A stretch of DNA of 35,613 bases from Blautia sp. (GTDB lineage Bacteria > Bacillota > Clostridia > Lachnospirales > Lachnospiraceae). A program made the position numbers and the translations under genes. The stretch is from the NCBI GenBank assembly GCA_022764275.1, contig JALERH010000062.1, forward strand, positions 1 to 35,613, written 5' to 3'. The notes beneath the pieces were generated by a model that had not been told where the DNA came from, did no database searches, and worked only from the letters and a program-made list of their open reading frames with translations. The stretch's first letter is position 1; every line of letters starts with the position of its first letter. This document shows positions 17,580-25,914 of the stretch, one piece after another.

Positions 17580-18263
17580 ATGAACAGAGCACAGTTTATG
17601 GAGCAATTGAAAAAATTGCTGTCCGATATATCTGAAGCCGAAAGGCTGGAGGCTCTTGAATATTATGAAAATTATTTTGACGATGCAGGTCCGGAAAATG
17701 AGGAGGCTGTTATCCGCGAGCTGGGAAGCCCGGGGAAAGTTGCCGCGATTATCAAGGCAGATCTGAAGGAAAGCAATGACAGCTATGCCGAATATACAGA
17801 GTATGGCTATGAGGATGCCAGAAGCCGGGAACAGAGGCAGACTCCAGGGAGATTACGGCGTGGCTACCATGCAGGACAGAAAAAAAGCAATGCAGGAATC
17901 GTGCTGATTCTGATTTTGCTCGTATTTCTCTCTCCCTTTATCAAGGGCGCTGTGGGAGGAATTCTGGGAATTATAGTTACCATTATTCTGCTTCCCTTTT
18001 TGCTTGTATTTGCGCTGGGAGCCGGAGCGCTTGGGCTGATTATCGGTGCCATTGCCTGCATTGCCGGAGGTATCGGGCTTTGCTTCTCCTATGTGGGAGG
18101 CGGGATTCTGACAATCGGGATCGGATGCCTTTTGATGACTCTGGGAATTCTTTTTGGAACCCTTCTTGTATGGGTGGCAGGAAGGATTCTGCCAAAGCTT
18201 CTGAGAAAAGTTACGGATTTTTGCGGAAACTTATTTCATAAAAAGGAGGAAAAGGGCGTATGA
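17580..18263 (+). CDS. DUF1700 (HAAS-type) membrane protein
   Basis: A 227-residue protein. The N-terminal helical domain (MNRAQFMEQLKKLLSDI, then EALEYYENYFDDAG and ELGSPGKVAAII) is the DUF1700/HAAS signature found next to PadR regulators. A charged linker leads to about four membrane helices (roughly residues 100-205) rich in Gly, Ile and Leu. The HAAS domain is thought to pass signals between the membrane part and partner regulators. I prefer the ATG at 17580, 9 bases after GGGAGG. An ATG two codons earlier (17574) overlaps the padR stop and would sit only 3 bases from that site. The last four bases overlap the next start (ATGA), which implies coupled translation. Confidence 0.88.
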   Translation: MNRAQFMEQLKKLLSDISEAERLEALEYYENYFDDAGPENEEAVIRELGSPGKVAAIIKADLKESNDSYAEYTEYGYEDARSREQRQTPGRLRRGYHAGQKKSNAGIVLILILLVFLSPFIKGAVGGILGIIVTIILLPFLLVFALGAGALGLIIGAIACIAGGIGLCFSYVGGGILTIGIGCLLMTLGILFGTLLVWVAGRILPKLLRKVTDFCGNLFHKKEEKGV

Positions 18264-19129
18264 AAAAATTTGTCAAGATTATGCTGATACTCGCAACGGC
18301 TTTTCTGGCTGTGGGAATTGGCTTTTCCATTGCCGGAGCAGCGATGGGCGCCACAGTCGGAAGTGTGAAAGTACTGAAAAATATCGGAGCCCATGTTTCA
18401 TGGAACAAATTTGTGGAAACCGTGGATGGGGACTGGGATGAGGACGATGGCTGGGATGAGGATGACCGCGGCAAGAAAGCGGTGGCATCCCGGAAAAATG
18501 GCAGTACGAAGGTCTATGAAATTGCTTTGGCAGAGGAACTGGAAATTGACCTGAAATACGATGAACTTATTCTGAAGGAATATGATGGAGATACGATCAA
18601 AGTGGAAGTGACAAACGATTCAGCCGGAAAGGTTTCCGTGAAATCAGATGACCATGAGCTGAAGATCACAAGTACCGGTAAGAAAAATGACCGCAGCATT
18701 CAGGTTTCCTATCCGAAAGGAAGCACCTTCAAAAATCTGGACATCGAGGTGGATGCTGGCACGGTGGGCGTATCGGGGACAATCTATGCGGATGAGTTTT
18801 CAGTAACCGTCGGCGCAGGAGAATTTACAGGAAACGGTGATATTACCGCCAGAGAATGCGACATAGAAGTGGGGGCAGGAGAAATCAGCCTCTCGAAGCT
18901 GGACGCATATAATATCAGCGGAGAATGTGGAATGGGCTCCATGAAACTTGGACTGAAAGGAAAAGAGAGCGATTATGATTACCGTCTGGAATGCGGTATT
19001 GGAGAAATTTCCATCGGAAACAGTGAGTACAGCGGACTTGGAACGGAAAAATCAATCAACAACGGAACAGATCGTATTCTGGAACTGGAATGCGGAATGG
19101 GAGAGATTACAGTAACTTTTGAAAACTGA
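18260..19129 (+). CDS. DUF4097 beta-repeat envelope protein
   Basis: A 289-residue protein with one N-terminal membrane helix (about 5-30) followed by an Asp-rich stretch (DWDEDDGWDEDD) and a repetitive beta domain. The beta part contains recurring strands such as VGAGEFTGNGDI, VGAGEISLSKLD, GECGMGSMKLGL, ECGIGEISIG and ECGMGEITVTF, typical of DUF4097/DUF2154-type beta-solenoid domains found in LiaF-like envelope-stress proteins. It is probably anchored in the membrane with the beta domain outside. It overlaps the DUF1700 gene by four bases. Partners and ligands are unknown; the DUF1700 protein is the obvious candidate. Confidence 0.87.
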   Translation: MKKFVKIMLILATAFLAVGIGFSIAGAAMGATVGSVKVLKNIGAHVSWNKFVETVDGDWDEDDGWDEDDRGKKAVASRKNGSTKVYEIALAEELEIDLKYDELILKEYDGDTIKVEVTNDSAGKVSVKSDDHELKITSTGKKNDRSIQVSYPKGSTFKNLDIEVDAGTVGVSGTIYADEFSVTVGAGEFTGNGDITARECDIEVGAGEISLSKLDAYNISGECGMGSMKLGLKGKESDYDYRLECGIGEISIGNSEYSGLGTEKSINNGTDRILELECGMGEITVTFEN

Positions 19130-19164
19130 TTACAAAACAGATTATGAGAAAGAGGGATCACATC

Positions 19165-19350
19165 ATGAGTAATAAACGTTTGTACAAATCAACAGTCAAT
19201 TGTATGCTTTGCGGTGTATGCGGAGGGATTGCCGAGTATTTCGATATCGACCCGACTCTGGTCCGTCTTGCGTGGGTCATCCTGACCTGCTTCGGCGGAG
19301 CGGGAATCTGGGCATATATCATTGCTGCCATTATTATCCCGAGGGGATAA
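19165..19350 (+). CDS. PspC-domain membrane protein
   Basis: A 61-residue PspC protein: a short basic start (KRLYKST), the conserved LCGVCGGIAEYFDIDPTLVRLAWV core and a membrane helix (about 33-58). PspC proteins act in phage-shock or Lia-type responses to membrane damage. I start at the ATG at 19165, with AGAGGGA 7 bases upstream; the frame is open to an ATG at 19144 that lacks a good site. It lies 35 bases after the DUF4097 gene and completes a PadR-DUF1700-DUF4097-PspC set. Confidence 0.92.
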   Translation: MSNKRLYKSTVNCMLCGVCGGIAEYFDIDPTLVRLAWVILTCFGGAGIWAYIIAAIIIPRG

Positions 19351-19455
19351 GAGGCACAGCAGTCAGGCATTTCGTATATAAGAGTGACAAAACAGGTATA
19401 TTCTGGCGGATTTTCGGTCATACTCCCAAGGAAAAGACAAAGGAGTGTGAGAGAT

Positions 19456-19656
19456 TTGAACAAAGACAAGGAAGTGGAAGCTTACCGCAACGGAGAGCTT
19501 ACCCCGCAGGAAAAGTCAAAGTACGAAATTGCCCGGGAACTGGGGCTTCTGGATAAGGTCCTGGACGGAGGCTGGAAAAGTCTTTCTGCCAAAGAGACGG
19601 GACGCATCGGCGGGCTGATGGCGCGCCGGCAAAATACAGAGCATACACATAATTAA
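19456..19656 (+). CDS. Small acid-soluble spore protein, alpha/beta type
   Basis: A 66-residue protein matching the clostridial version of alpha/beta SASPs: KYEIARELG at 23-30, which contains the germination-protease region, and GWKSLSAKETGRIGGLMARR at 39-58, which corresponds to the second conserved DNA-binding segment. SASPs coat spore DNA and protect it from UV light and heat. I start at the TTG at 19456 because AAGGAG lies 10 bases before it; the frame is open to a GTG at 19384 that lacks a ribosome binding site, and the extra residues do not resemble SASPs. It follows pspC by 105 bases and may have its own forespore promoter, but I could not find a convincing sigma-G site. A terminator follows. 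Confidence 0.83.
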   Translation: MNKDKEVEAYRNGELTPQEKSKYEIARELGLLDKVLDGGWKSLSAKETGRIGGLMARRQNTEHTHN

Positions 19657-19676
19657 ATTGAAATATGAATAAAATG

Positions 19677-19720
19677 AAATGGCAGGTATCTGGCACAAAA
19701 TTCCGGTACCTGTCATTTTT
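19677..19720 (+). terminator. Intrinsic terminator after the SASP gene
   Basis: A 12-base-pair stem (19677-19688 with 19707-19718, one G:U) closes on an 18-base loop that can fold further. The arm ends in a T-run (19716-19720). It lies 20 bases after the stop codon. Confidence 0.75.
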
Positions 19721-19787
19721 GTGGTGTGTATTTGAGGGATATACAAAAAAATCGTGCTTGCAATTCGTTGCTGACGCGAAAAAAAAG

Positions 19788-19816
19788 TTGCAAAATAAAA
19801 TAGGGGAGTATATAGT
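19788..19816 (+). promoter_or_regulatory. Promoter of the udp-deoC-ABC operon
   Basis: TTGCAA at 19788-19793, a 17-base spacer and TATAGT at 19811-19816, about 35 bases before the udp start codon. No clear operator is seen. Confidence 0.6.
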
Positions 19817-19850
19817 TTTAATATGAAAACAAGAATGGAGGAGGATTATT

Positions 19851-20633
19851 ATGGTCAATTATTCTGAAAATCCGGATTTGCAGTATCACATTCAGGTTGG
19901 CCCGGGGGGTGTGGGAAAATATGTGATTTTGCCCGGGGATCCGAAGCGCTGTGCAAGAATTGCCGCCCATTTTGAAAATGCGGAAATGATTGCCGACAGC
20001 CGTGAGTTTGTAACATATACGGGATATCTTGACGGGGTAAAGGTAAGCGTGACCTCCACGGGAATCGGTGGTCCATCTGCATCCATTGCAATGGAAGAGC
20101 TTGTAAAATGCGGAGCAGACACTTTTATCCGTGTGGGGACCTGTGGGGGAATAGACTTAAAGGTGGAAAGCGGCGACCTGGTCATCGCGAGTGGGGCAAT
20201 CCGTATGGAAGGCACCAGCCGTGAGTATGCACCTATTGAATTTCCGGCTGTAGCAGATTTTGAGGTGACAACTGCACTTCGAAACGCAGCGGAAAAACTT
20301 GGACAGCCATATCATGTGGGCGTCGTCCAGTGTAAAGATTCTTTTTACGGACAGCATACACCGGAGATTAAACCGGTAAGCTATGAACTGCTGAACAAAT
20401 GGGAAGCATGGAAACGTCTTGGCTGCCTGGCATCGGAAATGGAATCAGCGGCACTTTTCGTAGTGGGAAGTTATCTGAGGGTACGTGTGGGCTCTGTATT
20501 TGTAGTTCTTGCCAATCAGGAGAGAGCGAAGGAAGGTCTGTCCAATCCGGTAGTGCATGACACGGAAATGGCGATTACGGCAGCCGTGGAGGCAATCCGG
20601 GAGCTGATTAAAAAAGATATGATTCGGAAATAA
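19851..20633 (+). CDS. udp: Uridine phosphorylase
   Basis: A 260-residue nucleoside phosphorylase of the PNP/UDP-1 family. It splits uridine (often also deoxyuridine) with phosphate into uracil and ribose-1-phosphate. The phosphate-binding GDPKRC is near residue 30, [12 protein letters not shown] near 70, RVGTCGGI near 98, and the sugar-binding EMESAALF near 195. Length and motifs fit Udp better than DeoD (about 235 residues). An AGGAGG ribosome binding site lies a few bases before the ATG. deoC follows 17 bases after the stop, which fits: mutases can turn the phosphorolysis products into deoxyribose-5-phosphate for DeoC. Confidence 0.92.
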   Translation: MVNYSENPDLQYHIQVGPGGVGKYVILPGDPKRCARIAAHFENAEMIADSREFVTYTGYLDGVKVSVTSTGIGGPSASIAMEELVKCGADTFIRVGTCGGIDLKVESGDLVIASGAIRMEGTSREYAPIEFPAVADFEVTTALRNAAEKLGQPYHVGVVQCKDSFYGQHTPEIKPVSYELLNKWEAWKRLGCLASEMESAALFVVGSYLRVRVGSVFVVLANQERAKEGLSNPVVHDTEMAITAAVEAIRELIKKDMIRK

Positions 20634-20650
20634 AGAAAGGGATGATAGCT

Positions 20651-21286
20651 ATGGAAAAAACGGAAATTTTATCGCATGTAGACCATACACAGCTGAAAGC
20701 ATTTGCCACATGGGAGGACATCAGAAAGCTTTGTGACGAGGCTGTCAGCCTTCATACCGCATCGGTGTGTGTGCCACCCTGTTATATAAAAAGAATCCGG
20801 GACAATTATCCGCAGTTGGATATCTGTACCGTTGTGGGCTTTCCTCTGGGATACAGTGTGACTGAAGCAAAACTTGCCGAAGTAAAACAGGCACTTCTGG
20901 ATGGAGCTGATGAAATTGATATGGTAGTGAACATTACGGATGTGAAAAATCACGATTACGATGCTGTGGAAACAGAAATCTGTGCTCTCCGTGAGGCAAC
21001 CGGATCCAAAATTCTGAAGGTGATTATTGAAACCTGCTATCTGACAGAGGAGGAAAAAATCCGGCTTTGTGAGATTGTTACCCGTGCAGGTGCGGACTAT
21101 ATTAAGACATCCACTGGTTTTGGAACCGCAGGGGCAACACTGGAGGACATCCGACTTTTTAAAGAGCATATCGGACCAGGAGTGAAAATGAAAGCAGCTG
21201 GCGGTATCCGTACCAGGGAAGCGATGGAAGCTTACCTTGCGGAAGGGTGTGACAGAATCGGCAGCAGCTCTGCCGCAAACATCTGA
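20651..21286 (+). CDS. deoC: Deoxyribose-phosphate aldolase
   Basis: A 211-residue class I aldolase that splits 2-deoxyribose-5-phosphate into glyceraldehyde-3-phosphate and acetaldehyde, feeding DNA-derived sugar into glycolysis. The Schiff-base lysine is K152 (YIKTSTGF), with the catalytic D90 (DEIDMVVN) and K181 (MKAAGGIR). The phosphate-binding GSSSAAN closes the sequence. I start at the ATG at 20651, 9 bases after AAAGGG; an ATG at 20642 touches that site. The next gene (ABC ATPase) starts only 22 bases after the stop, with no terminator, so it belongs to the same transcript. Confidence 0.95.
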   Translation: MEKTEILSHVDHTQLKAFATWEDIRKLCDEAVSLHTASVCVPPCYIKRIRDNYPQLDICTVVGFPLGYSVTEAKLAEVKQALLDGADEIDMVVNITDVKNHDYDAVETEICALREATGSKILKVIIETCYLTEEEKIRLCEIVTRAGADYIKTSTGFGTAGATLEDIRLFKEHIGPGVKMKAAGGIRTREAMEAYLAEGCDRIGSSSAANI

Positions 21287-21308
21287 AAAAAATGTCAGGA
21301 GTGATAAC

Positions 21309-22025
21309 TTGAATTCATCAGACCGTAATTATATTCAGTTGGAAAATGTCTCGAAAATCTATGGATCAAAGGAAGTCAGGATCGTAGCTGTCGATGAGAT
21401 AAATTTTTCCATTTCAAAAGGAGAATTCGTGGTGATCGTAGGCCCCAGCGGCGCAGGCAAGACGACCGTATTAAATATCCTGGGCGGCATGGATAAGGCT
21501 ACAAGCGGCTCCGTCTGGGTAGACGGAAAAGACATCGCCCGGTACTCCAATAAAAAGCTCACCGGATACCGCCGGGATGACATTGGATTTGTGTTTCAGT
21601 TCTATAATCTGGTACCGAACCTGACAGCACTGGAAAATGTAGAACTGGCAGGCCAGATTTGTAAAAATCCACTGGATGCCCGAAAGGTTCTGGAAGAAGT
21701 GGGATTAAAGGACAGGCTTGGAAACTTTCCGGCGCAGCTTTCCGGAGGAGAACAGCAGAGAGTTTCCATTGCCAGGGCACTGGCCAAAAATCCCAAAATG
21801 CTTCTATGCGATGAGCCGACCGGAGCACTGGATTATCAGACCGGAAAGTCAATTCTCAAACTTTTGCAGGATATGTGCCGGGAGAAGGGGATGACCGTGA
21901 TCGTCATCACCCATAATTCTGCGCTGACACCTATGGCAGACCGGGTCATCCGGATCAAAAACGGAAAAGTATCCCGGATGACACAGAATGATCATCCCAC
22001 TCCGGTGGAAGAAATTGAGTGGTAG
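21309..22025 (+). CDS. ABC transporter ATPase (MacB/LolD type)
   Basis: A 238-residue ATPase of the MacB/LolD/FtsE class that partners with FtsX-type permeases. Walker [10 protein letters not shown] at 45-53, Q-loop Q97 ([10 protein letters not shown]), signature LSGGEQQR at 144-151, Walker B LLCDEP at 165-170, D-loop TGALD and the switch histidine in VIVITHN are all intact. In this class ATP hydrolysis drives mechanical movement of an extracytoplasmic domain and does not move a solute through a channel. I start at the TTG at 21309, with AGGAG 7 bases upstream; the frame runs back into deoC but has no better site. The permease gene starts within about 10 bases of the stop. Confidence 0.93.
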   Translation: MNSSDRNYIQLENVSKIYGSKEVRIVAVDEINFSISKGEFVVIVGPSGAGKTTVLNILGGMDKATSGSVWVDGKDIARYSNKKLTGYRRDDIGFVFQFYNLVPNLTALENVELAGQICKNPLDARKVLEEVGLKDRLGNFPAQLSGGEQQRVSIARALAKNPKMLLCDEPTGALDYQTGKSILKLLQDMCREKGMTVIVITHNSALTPMADRVIRIKNGKVSRMTQNDHPTPVEEIEW

Positions 22026-22034
22026 GTGAAGCGG

Positions 22035-25000
22035 ATGAAAGCACTGCATAAAGAATTCTTGATGGAAATACGAAAGAGCAAGGCGAGATTTATTTCCATA
22101 TTTTTTATCGTAGCACTTGGCGTTGCCTTTTTCTCGGGAATTCAGGCATCATCTCCGGATATGCGTTATTCCGGGGATGCCTACTATGATGAAAATACTC
22201 TGATGGATCTGAAAGTCATGGGAACTCTGGGATTGACGGATGAGGATGTGAAAGCCCTGCAGGAGCTCGATGGTGTCGAGCTTGCAGAGGGTGCATATTC
22301 CACAGATGCCATGTGCGGCGAGGGGGAAAAGCAGAAGGTCCTTCACGTGGAATCTCTGAATCAGGAGGTGAATAAGATTACGCCTTCGGAAGGCCGGATA
22401 CCGGAGAACAGCGGTGAAATTTTTCTGGACAGCGCGTTTGCTTCCTCACAGGGATATGAAGTAGGAGATAAGATTTCTCTTCGTGAGGAAGCGGATAAAG
22501 AACTGTTGGTGAAAAACGATTACACCGTTGTGGGAGTTGGCAACAGTCCTCTTTATATTTCGTTTAACCGTGGAAATACGACGCTTGGAACAGGTGAGGT
22601 GAACGGCTTTGCCTACATACTTCCGGAAGATTTTAACCAGGAGATTTATACGCAGATCTATGTACTGGTGCATGGCGCAAAGGGGCTTACCAGCTATAAT
22701 GACAGCTATGACAATCTGATCCGGAAGATTTCAGACCGGGTCGAAGAAATTGCAGATGTGCGCCGTGAGGCCCGTTTTGCGGAAGTGAAATCTGATGCCC
22801 AGGAGGAAATTGATGATGCCCGCAAGGAACTGGAGGACGGAAAGAAGGAAGCAGATGAAAAGCTTGCGGATGCCGAAAAAGAGTTACGGGACGGGGAAAA
22901 GGAATTAGAAGACGGAAAGAAAGAATACGAGGACGGCAAACAGCAGCTTGCGGATGCAAAAAAAGAGCTGGAAGACGGAAAACAGCAGCTTGCGGACGCA
23001 AAGAAAGAGGTTTCTGACGGCTGGAGCCAGATTTCCAGTGCAAAAGCGCAGGTGGCAGGTGCACAGTCAAAACTTCAGAGTGCTCAGGCTGAGGTGGACA
23101 GCGGGTGGGCAGAAGTAAATTCCAACCAGAAGACGCTGGACAGCAGTGCGAAAAAGCTGGAAAAGGTCAAAAAAGAGCTGAGCGACGGCCTGGCACAGAT
23201 TGAGCAGGCAAAAGCCACATTAAATGAAAAGCAGTCCACGCTTGATGCATCGAAGGCAGAGATTGCATCCGGCAGGGAGCAGATAGAAAGTACCAGAAAT
23301 GAGCTGAATATTCAGAGACAGCAGTGCGAGGATGGGCTTACAGAAGTGGCGGCAGGGGAAGCACAGCTTCCCGCGGCCGAGGCGGCTCTTGCTCAGGCTA
23401 AGGAACAGTTAAACAGTCTCATTGCTCAGAAAGACAGTGCAAAAGCACAGTATGAAGCTGCGGTGAATTCCGGCATTGCTTCCCAGGAAGAGCTGGATGC
23501 CCTGGCAGCACAGGTGGCTGCTCTGGAGGAACAGACTGCCCAGGTACAGGCACAGGTAAATGAAAGCGCTGCGGCTCTGGAGAGCAGTCGGCAGCAGCTT
23601 GCAGCCACCAGAAGTGAACTGGAATCGGGCATCGCATCCATTGATGCAGGACTTTCCGAGCTCACCCAAAAAGAGGCAGAATTAAATGCCGCAGAGACAC
23701 AGATTGCAGAAGGTCAGACTCAGATCAACCAGGGCTGGGAGGAACTGAAGGCCCAGGAGGCCAAGCTTGCTCCGGCCAGGGAAGAAATCGCAAAGGGAGA
23801 AAAAGAACTGAAAAGCGGGCAGGCTCAGATTGATGCCGGAAAGCAGAAGCTGCAAAGCGCTCAGGCGGAGATCAATTCTTCTGCCAGTCAGCTTGCCGGG
23901 GCGCAGGCGGAGATCGACAGCAATGTCCAGAAGCTTGTAAACGGTGAACAGGAAATCAAGGATAACGAAAAGAAGCTTACGGATGGCGAGAAAGAGATCC
24001 AGGACAATGAGAAAAAACTTGCCGATGCCAAAAAGGAAATTGAGGACGGAGAAAAGGAACTGAAAGACGGCCGGAAAGAATACGAGGACGCCAGAAAAGA
24101 GGCAGAGGAAGAAATCGCCGAAAACGAGCAGAAGCTTGCGGATGCCCAGAAAGAGCTGGACGAGCTGGAAGAACCTGAGTGGATGGTGACCAACCGAAAT
24201 GACCTTCCGGAATATTCGGATTACGGGGACAATGCTGACCGAATCAAAAATCTGGGGCAGGTATTTCCGGTGATCTTTTTCCTGGTTGCTGCGCTGATCA
24301 GCCTTACTACTATGACCCGAATGGTGGAGGAGCAGCGTACCCAGATCGGAACTATGAAAGCCTTGGGCTACGGCAAGGGAGCCATTGCCTATAAATATAT
24401 TGGCTATGCGTTTCTCGCTACGGTGGGAGGCAGCATCCTTGGTATTCTTATAGGAGAAAAAATCATTCCTTATATTATTATTAATGGATACGGAATCATG
24501 TATCACAATGTTTCCAACAGCCTGGTGATGGATTACGAATGGAAATATGCGTTGATTGCTTCTGGGGCAGCAGTAGTATGCACCGTGGGGGCCACTCTGT
24601 TTTCCATTGGGAAGGAGCTGAGAGAAACACCGGCTTCCCTGATGCGGCCGCCGGCGCCAAAGGAAGGAAAACGCGTGCTTATCGAGCGAATCCCATTTTT
24701 GTGGAAGCATTTAAGCTTTACCTGGAAATCCACCATGCGAAATCTTTTTCGCTATAAGAAACGGTTATTTATGACGATCTTTGGCATTGCAGGCAGTATG
24801 GGCCTGATGCTGGTGGGCTTCGGACTGCAGGACTCCATTCTGGATATCGCTACGCTGCAGTACAGTAATCTTCAGCACTATGAGGCAAATGTGATCGAAG
24901 ATGAGGATGCCACCAGCGAGGAGAAGGAAGAAGTTTACCAATTCCTGAAAGCACAGGATAAAGTGGAGCGAAGCAGCAAAGTGCAGATGACAAAAATGAC

Positions 25001-25853
25001 GGTTCCAAGGGGGTCATCCAACATCAGCGTATACGTTTATGTTCCGGAGAGTCTGGAGAATTTCAAAGAGGACGTAACACTGCAGAACCGGGTGACCGGG
25101 GAAAAATATGAGCTGACGGATGAGGGCGCTGTTATCTGCGAAAAAACAGCAGACCTTCTGAATATCGGGGTTGGGGATGAAATTACCCTGAAAAAATCCG
25201 ACAAAGAGTATGCCGTCAAAGTAGCCGCTGTCACGGAAAACTATATGAGTCATTTTGTGTATATGACACCGGCGGTTTATGAGGAAACCTTCCACGAAGC
25301 TCCGGAATACGGAAACATTGTATTTACCATGAAAGAAGAATATAAGGATGAGCTGGGGACTGTGGGAACCGATGTACTTTCTTATCCCGGTGCATTAAGC
25401 ATCAGCTATACCAGCAGTCTTGCGGGACAGCTGGAGAGAATGCTCAGCACACTGGGAATGGTTGTCATTGTGCTGATCGTTTCTGCCGGAATGCTGGCTT
25501 TCGTGGTACTCTATAATCTGAATAACATTAATATCACGGAGCGCCAGAGAGAGCTTGCCACTTTGAAAGTGCTTGGCTTTTATGACTCAGAGGTTTCCCA
25601 GTATGTATTCCGGGAAAATATCCTGCTCACCATTATCGGAGTGCTCTGTGGAGGGGGATTCGGGATTTTCCTTCATCGCTATGTGATCACTACGGTAGAG
25701 GTGGATGCCGTAATGTTTGGCAGAAACATAAAGCCCATGAGCTTTGTGATCAGCGGTCTCATTACCTGCGGATTTTCTCTTTTCGTAAACCTTACCATGC
25801 ATTTCAAGCTGAAAAAAGTAGACATGGTGGAATCCCTGAAAAGTGTGGAATAG
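22035..25853 (+). CDS. FtsX-type ABC permease with a giant extracytoplasmic coiled coil
   Basis: A 1272-residue permease, far longer than ordinary two-domain FtsX/MacB permeases (about 650-850). TM1 at about 19-38 is followed by a MacB-like periplasmic-core region (about 40-235), then about 475 residues (240-715) of almost uninterrupted coiled coil. Heptads there take forms such as DGKKELEDG, LADAKKEL, GQAQIDAGKQ and AGAQAEIDS. Then come the first FtsX domain (helices near 740-760, 787-810, 835-857), TM5 near 907-932, a second extracytoplasmic domain (about 940-1130) and the second FtsX domain (helices near 1135, 1192 and 1233). That makes eight helices, with both FtsX cores intact (MVEEQRTQIGTMKALGY; ITERQRELATLKVLGF). 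AGGTGA lies 5 bases before the ATG at 22035; a GTG at 22026 in the same frame is possible. It forms a pair with the ATPase. Substrate unknown; a mechanotransmission role in the wall or in peptide export is inference. Confidence 0.9.
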   Translation: MKALHKEFLMEIRKSKARFISIFFIVALGVAFFSGIQASSPDMRYSGDAYYDENTLMDLKVMGTLGLTDEDVKALQELDGVELAEGAYSTDAMCGEGEKQKVLHVESLNQEVNKITPSEGRIPENSGEIFLDSAFASSQGYEVGDKISLREEADKELLVKNDYTVVGVGNSPLYISFNRGNTTLGTGEVNGFAYILPEDFNQEIYTQIYVLVHGAKGLTSYNDSYDNLIRKISDRVEEIADVRREARFAEVKSDAQEEIDDARKELEDGKKEADEKLADAEKELRDGEKELEDGKKEYEDGKQQLADAKKELEDGKQQLADAKKEVSDGWSQISSAKAQVAGAQSKLQSAQAEVDSGWAEVNSNQKTLDSSAKKLEKVKKELSDGLAQIEQAKATLNEKQSTLDASKAEIASGREQIESTRNELNIQRQQCEDGLTEVAAGEAQLPAAEAALAQAKEQLNSLIAQKDSAKAQYEAAVNSGIASQEELDALAAQVAALEEQTAQVQAQVNESAAALESSRQQLAATRSELESGIASIDAGLSELTQKEAELNAAETQIAEGQTQINQGWEELKAQEAKLAPAREEIAKGEKELKSGQAQIDAGKQKLQSAQAEINSSASQLAGAQAEIDSNVQKLVNGEQEIKDNEKKLTDGEKEIQDNEKKLADAKKEIEDGEKELKDGRKEYEDARKEAEEEIAENEQKLADAQKELDELEEPEWMVTNRNDLPEYSDYGDNADRIKNLGQVFPVIFFLVAALISLTTMTRMVEEQRTQIGTMKALGYGKGAIAYKYIGYAFLATVGGSILGILIGEKIIPYIIINGYGIMYHNVSNSLVMDYEWKYALIASGAAVVCTVGATLFSIGKELRETPASLMRPPAPKEGKRVLIERIPFLWKHLSFTWKSTMRNLFRYKKRLFMTIFGIAGSMGLMLVGFGLQDSILDIATLQYSNLQHYEANVIEDEDATSEEKEEVYQFLKAQDKVERSSKVQMTKMTVPRGSSNISVYVYVPESLENFKEDVTLQNRVTGEKYELTDEGAVICEKTADLLNIGVGDEITLKKSDKEYAVKVAAVTENYMSHFVYMTPAVYEETFHEAPEYGNIVFTMKEEYKDELGTVGTDVLSYPGALSISYTSSLAGQLERMLSTLGMVVIVLIVSAGMLAFVVLYNLNNINITERQRELATLKVLGFYDSEVSQYVFRENILLTIIGVLCGGGFGIFLHRYVITTVEVDAVMFGRNIKPMSFVISGLITCGFSLFVNLTMHFKLKKVDMVESLKSVE
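22932..23009 (+). repeat. 42-base tandem repeat in the coiled-coil region
   Basis: Two nearly identical units, 22932-22973 and 22974 to about 23009 (the second less complete), encode DGKQQLADAKKELE. Similar diverged units flank them (22830-22930 and 23940-24150), so the coil probably grew by duplication of a 14-residue unit (two heptads). Confidence 0.7.
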
Positions 25854-25876
25854 AGAAAGAAAACACTTACTTATGC

Positions 25877-25905
25877 TTGACAAGAAATAAATTTTTAATT
25901 ATAGT
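25877..25905 (+). promoter_or_regulatory. Promoter of valS
   Basis: TTGACA at 25877-25882, a 17-base spacer and TATAGT at 25900-25905. The RNA should start near 25912, right before stem I of the T-box, giving a leader of about 370 bases. Confidence 0.8.
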
Positions 25906-25914
25906 AAAGGGCAT

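Noticed and set aside
19373-19402. Sigma-G promoter before the SASP gene
   Set aside because: CGTATA and TATATTC at about 18 bases are only a partial match to the sigma-G consensus, too weak to report.
21237-21308. Start of the ABC ATPase inside deoC
   Set aside because: The extension overlaps deoC by 50 bases in another frame and does not resemble ABC N-termini. AGGAG before the TTG at 21309 is a better start.
23682-24710. A 342-codon open frame on the minus strand inside the ABC permease
   Set aside because: It mirrors the repetitive, low-stop coding sequence of the coiled coil, has no ribosome binding site and shows low-complexity Phe/Leu/Ser-rich translation. The plus-strand gene is certain.
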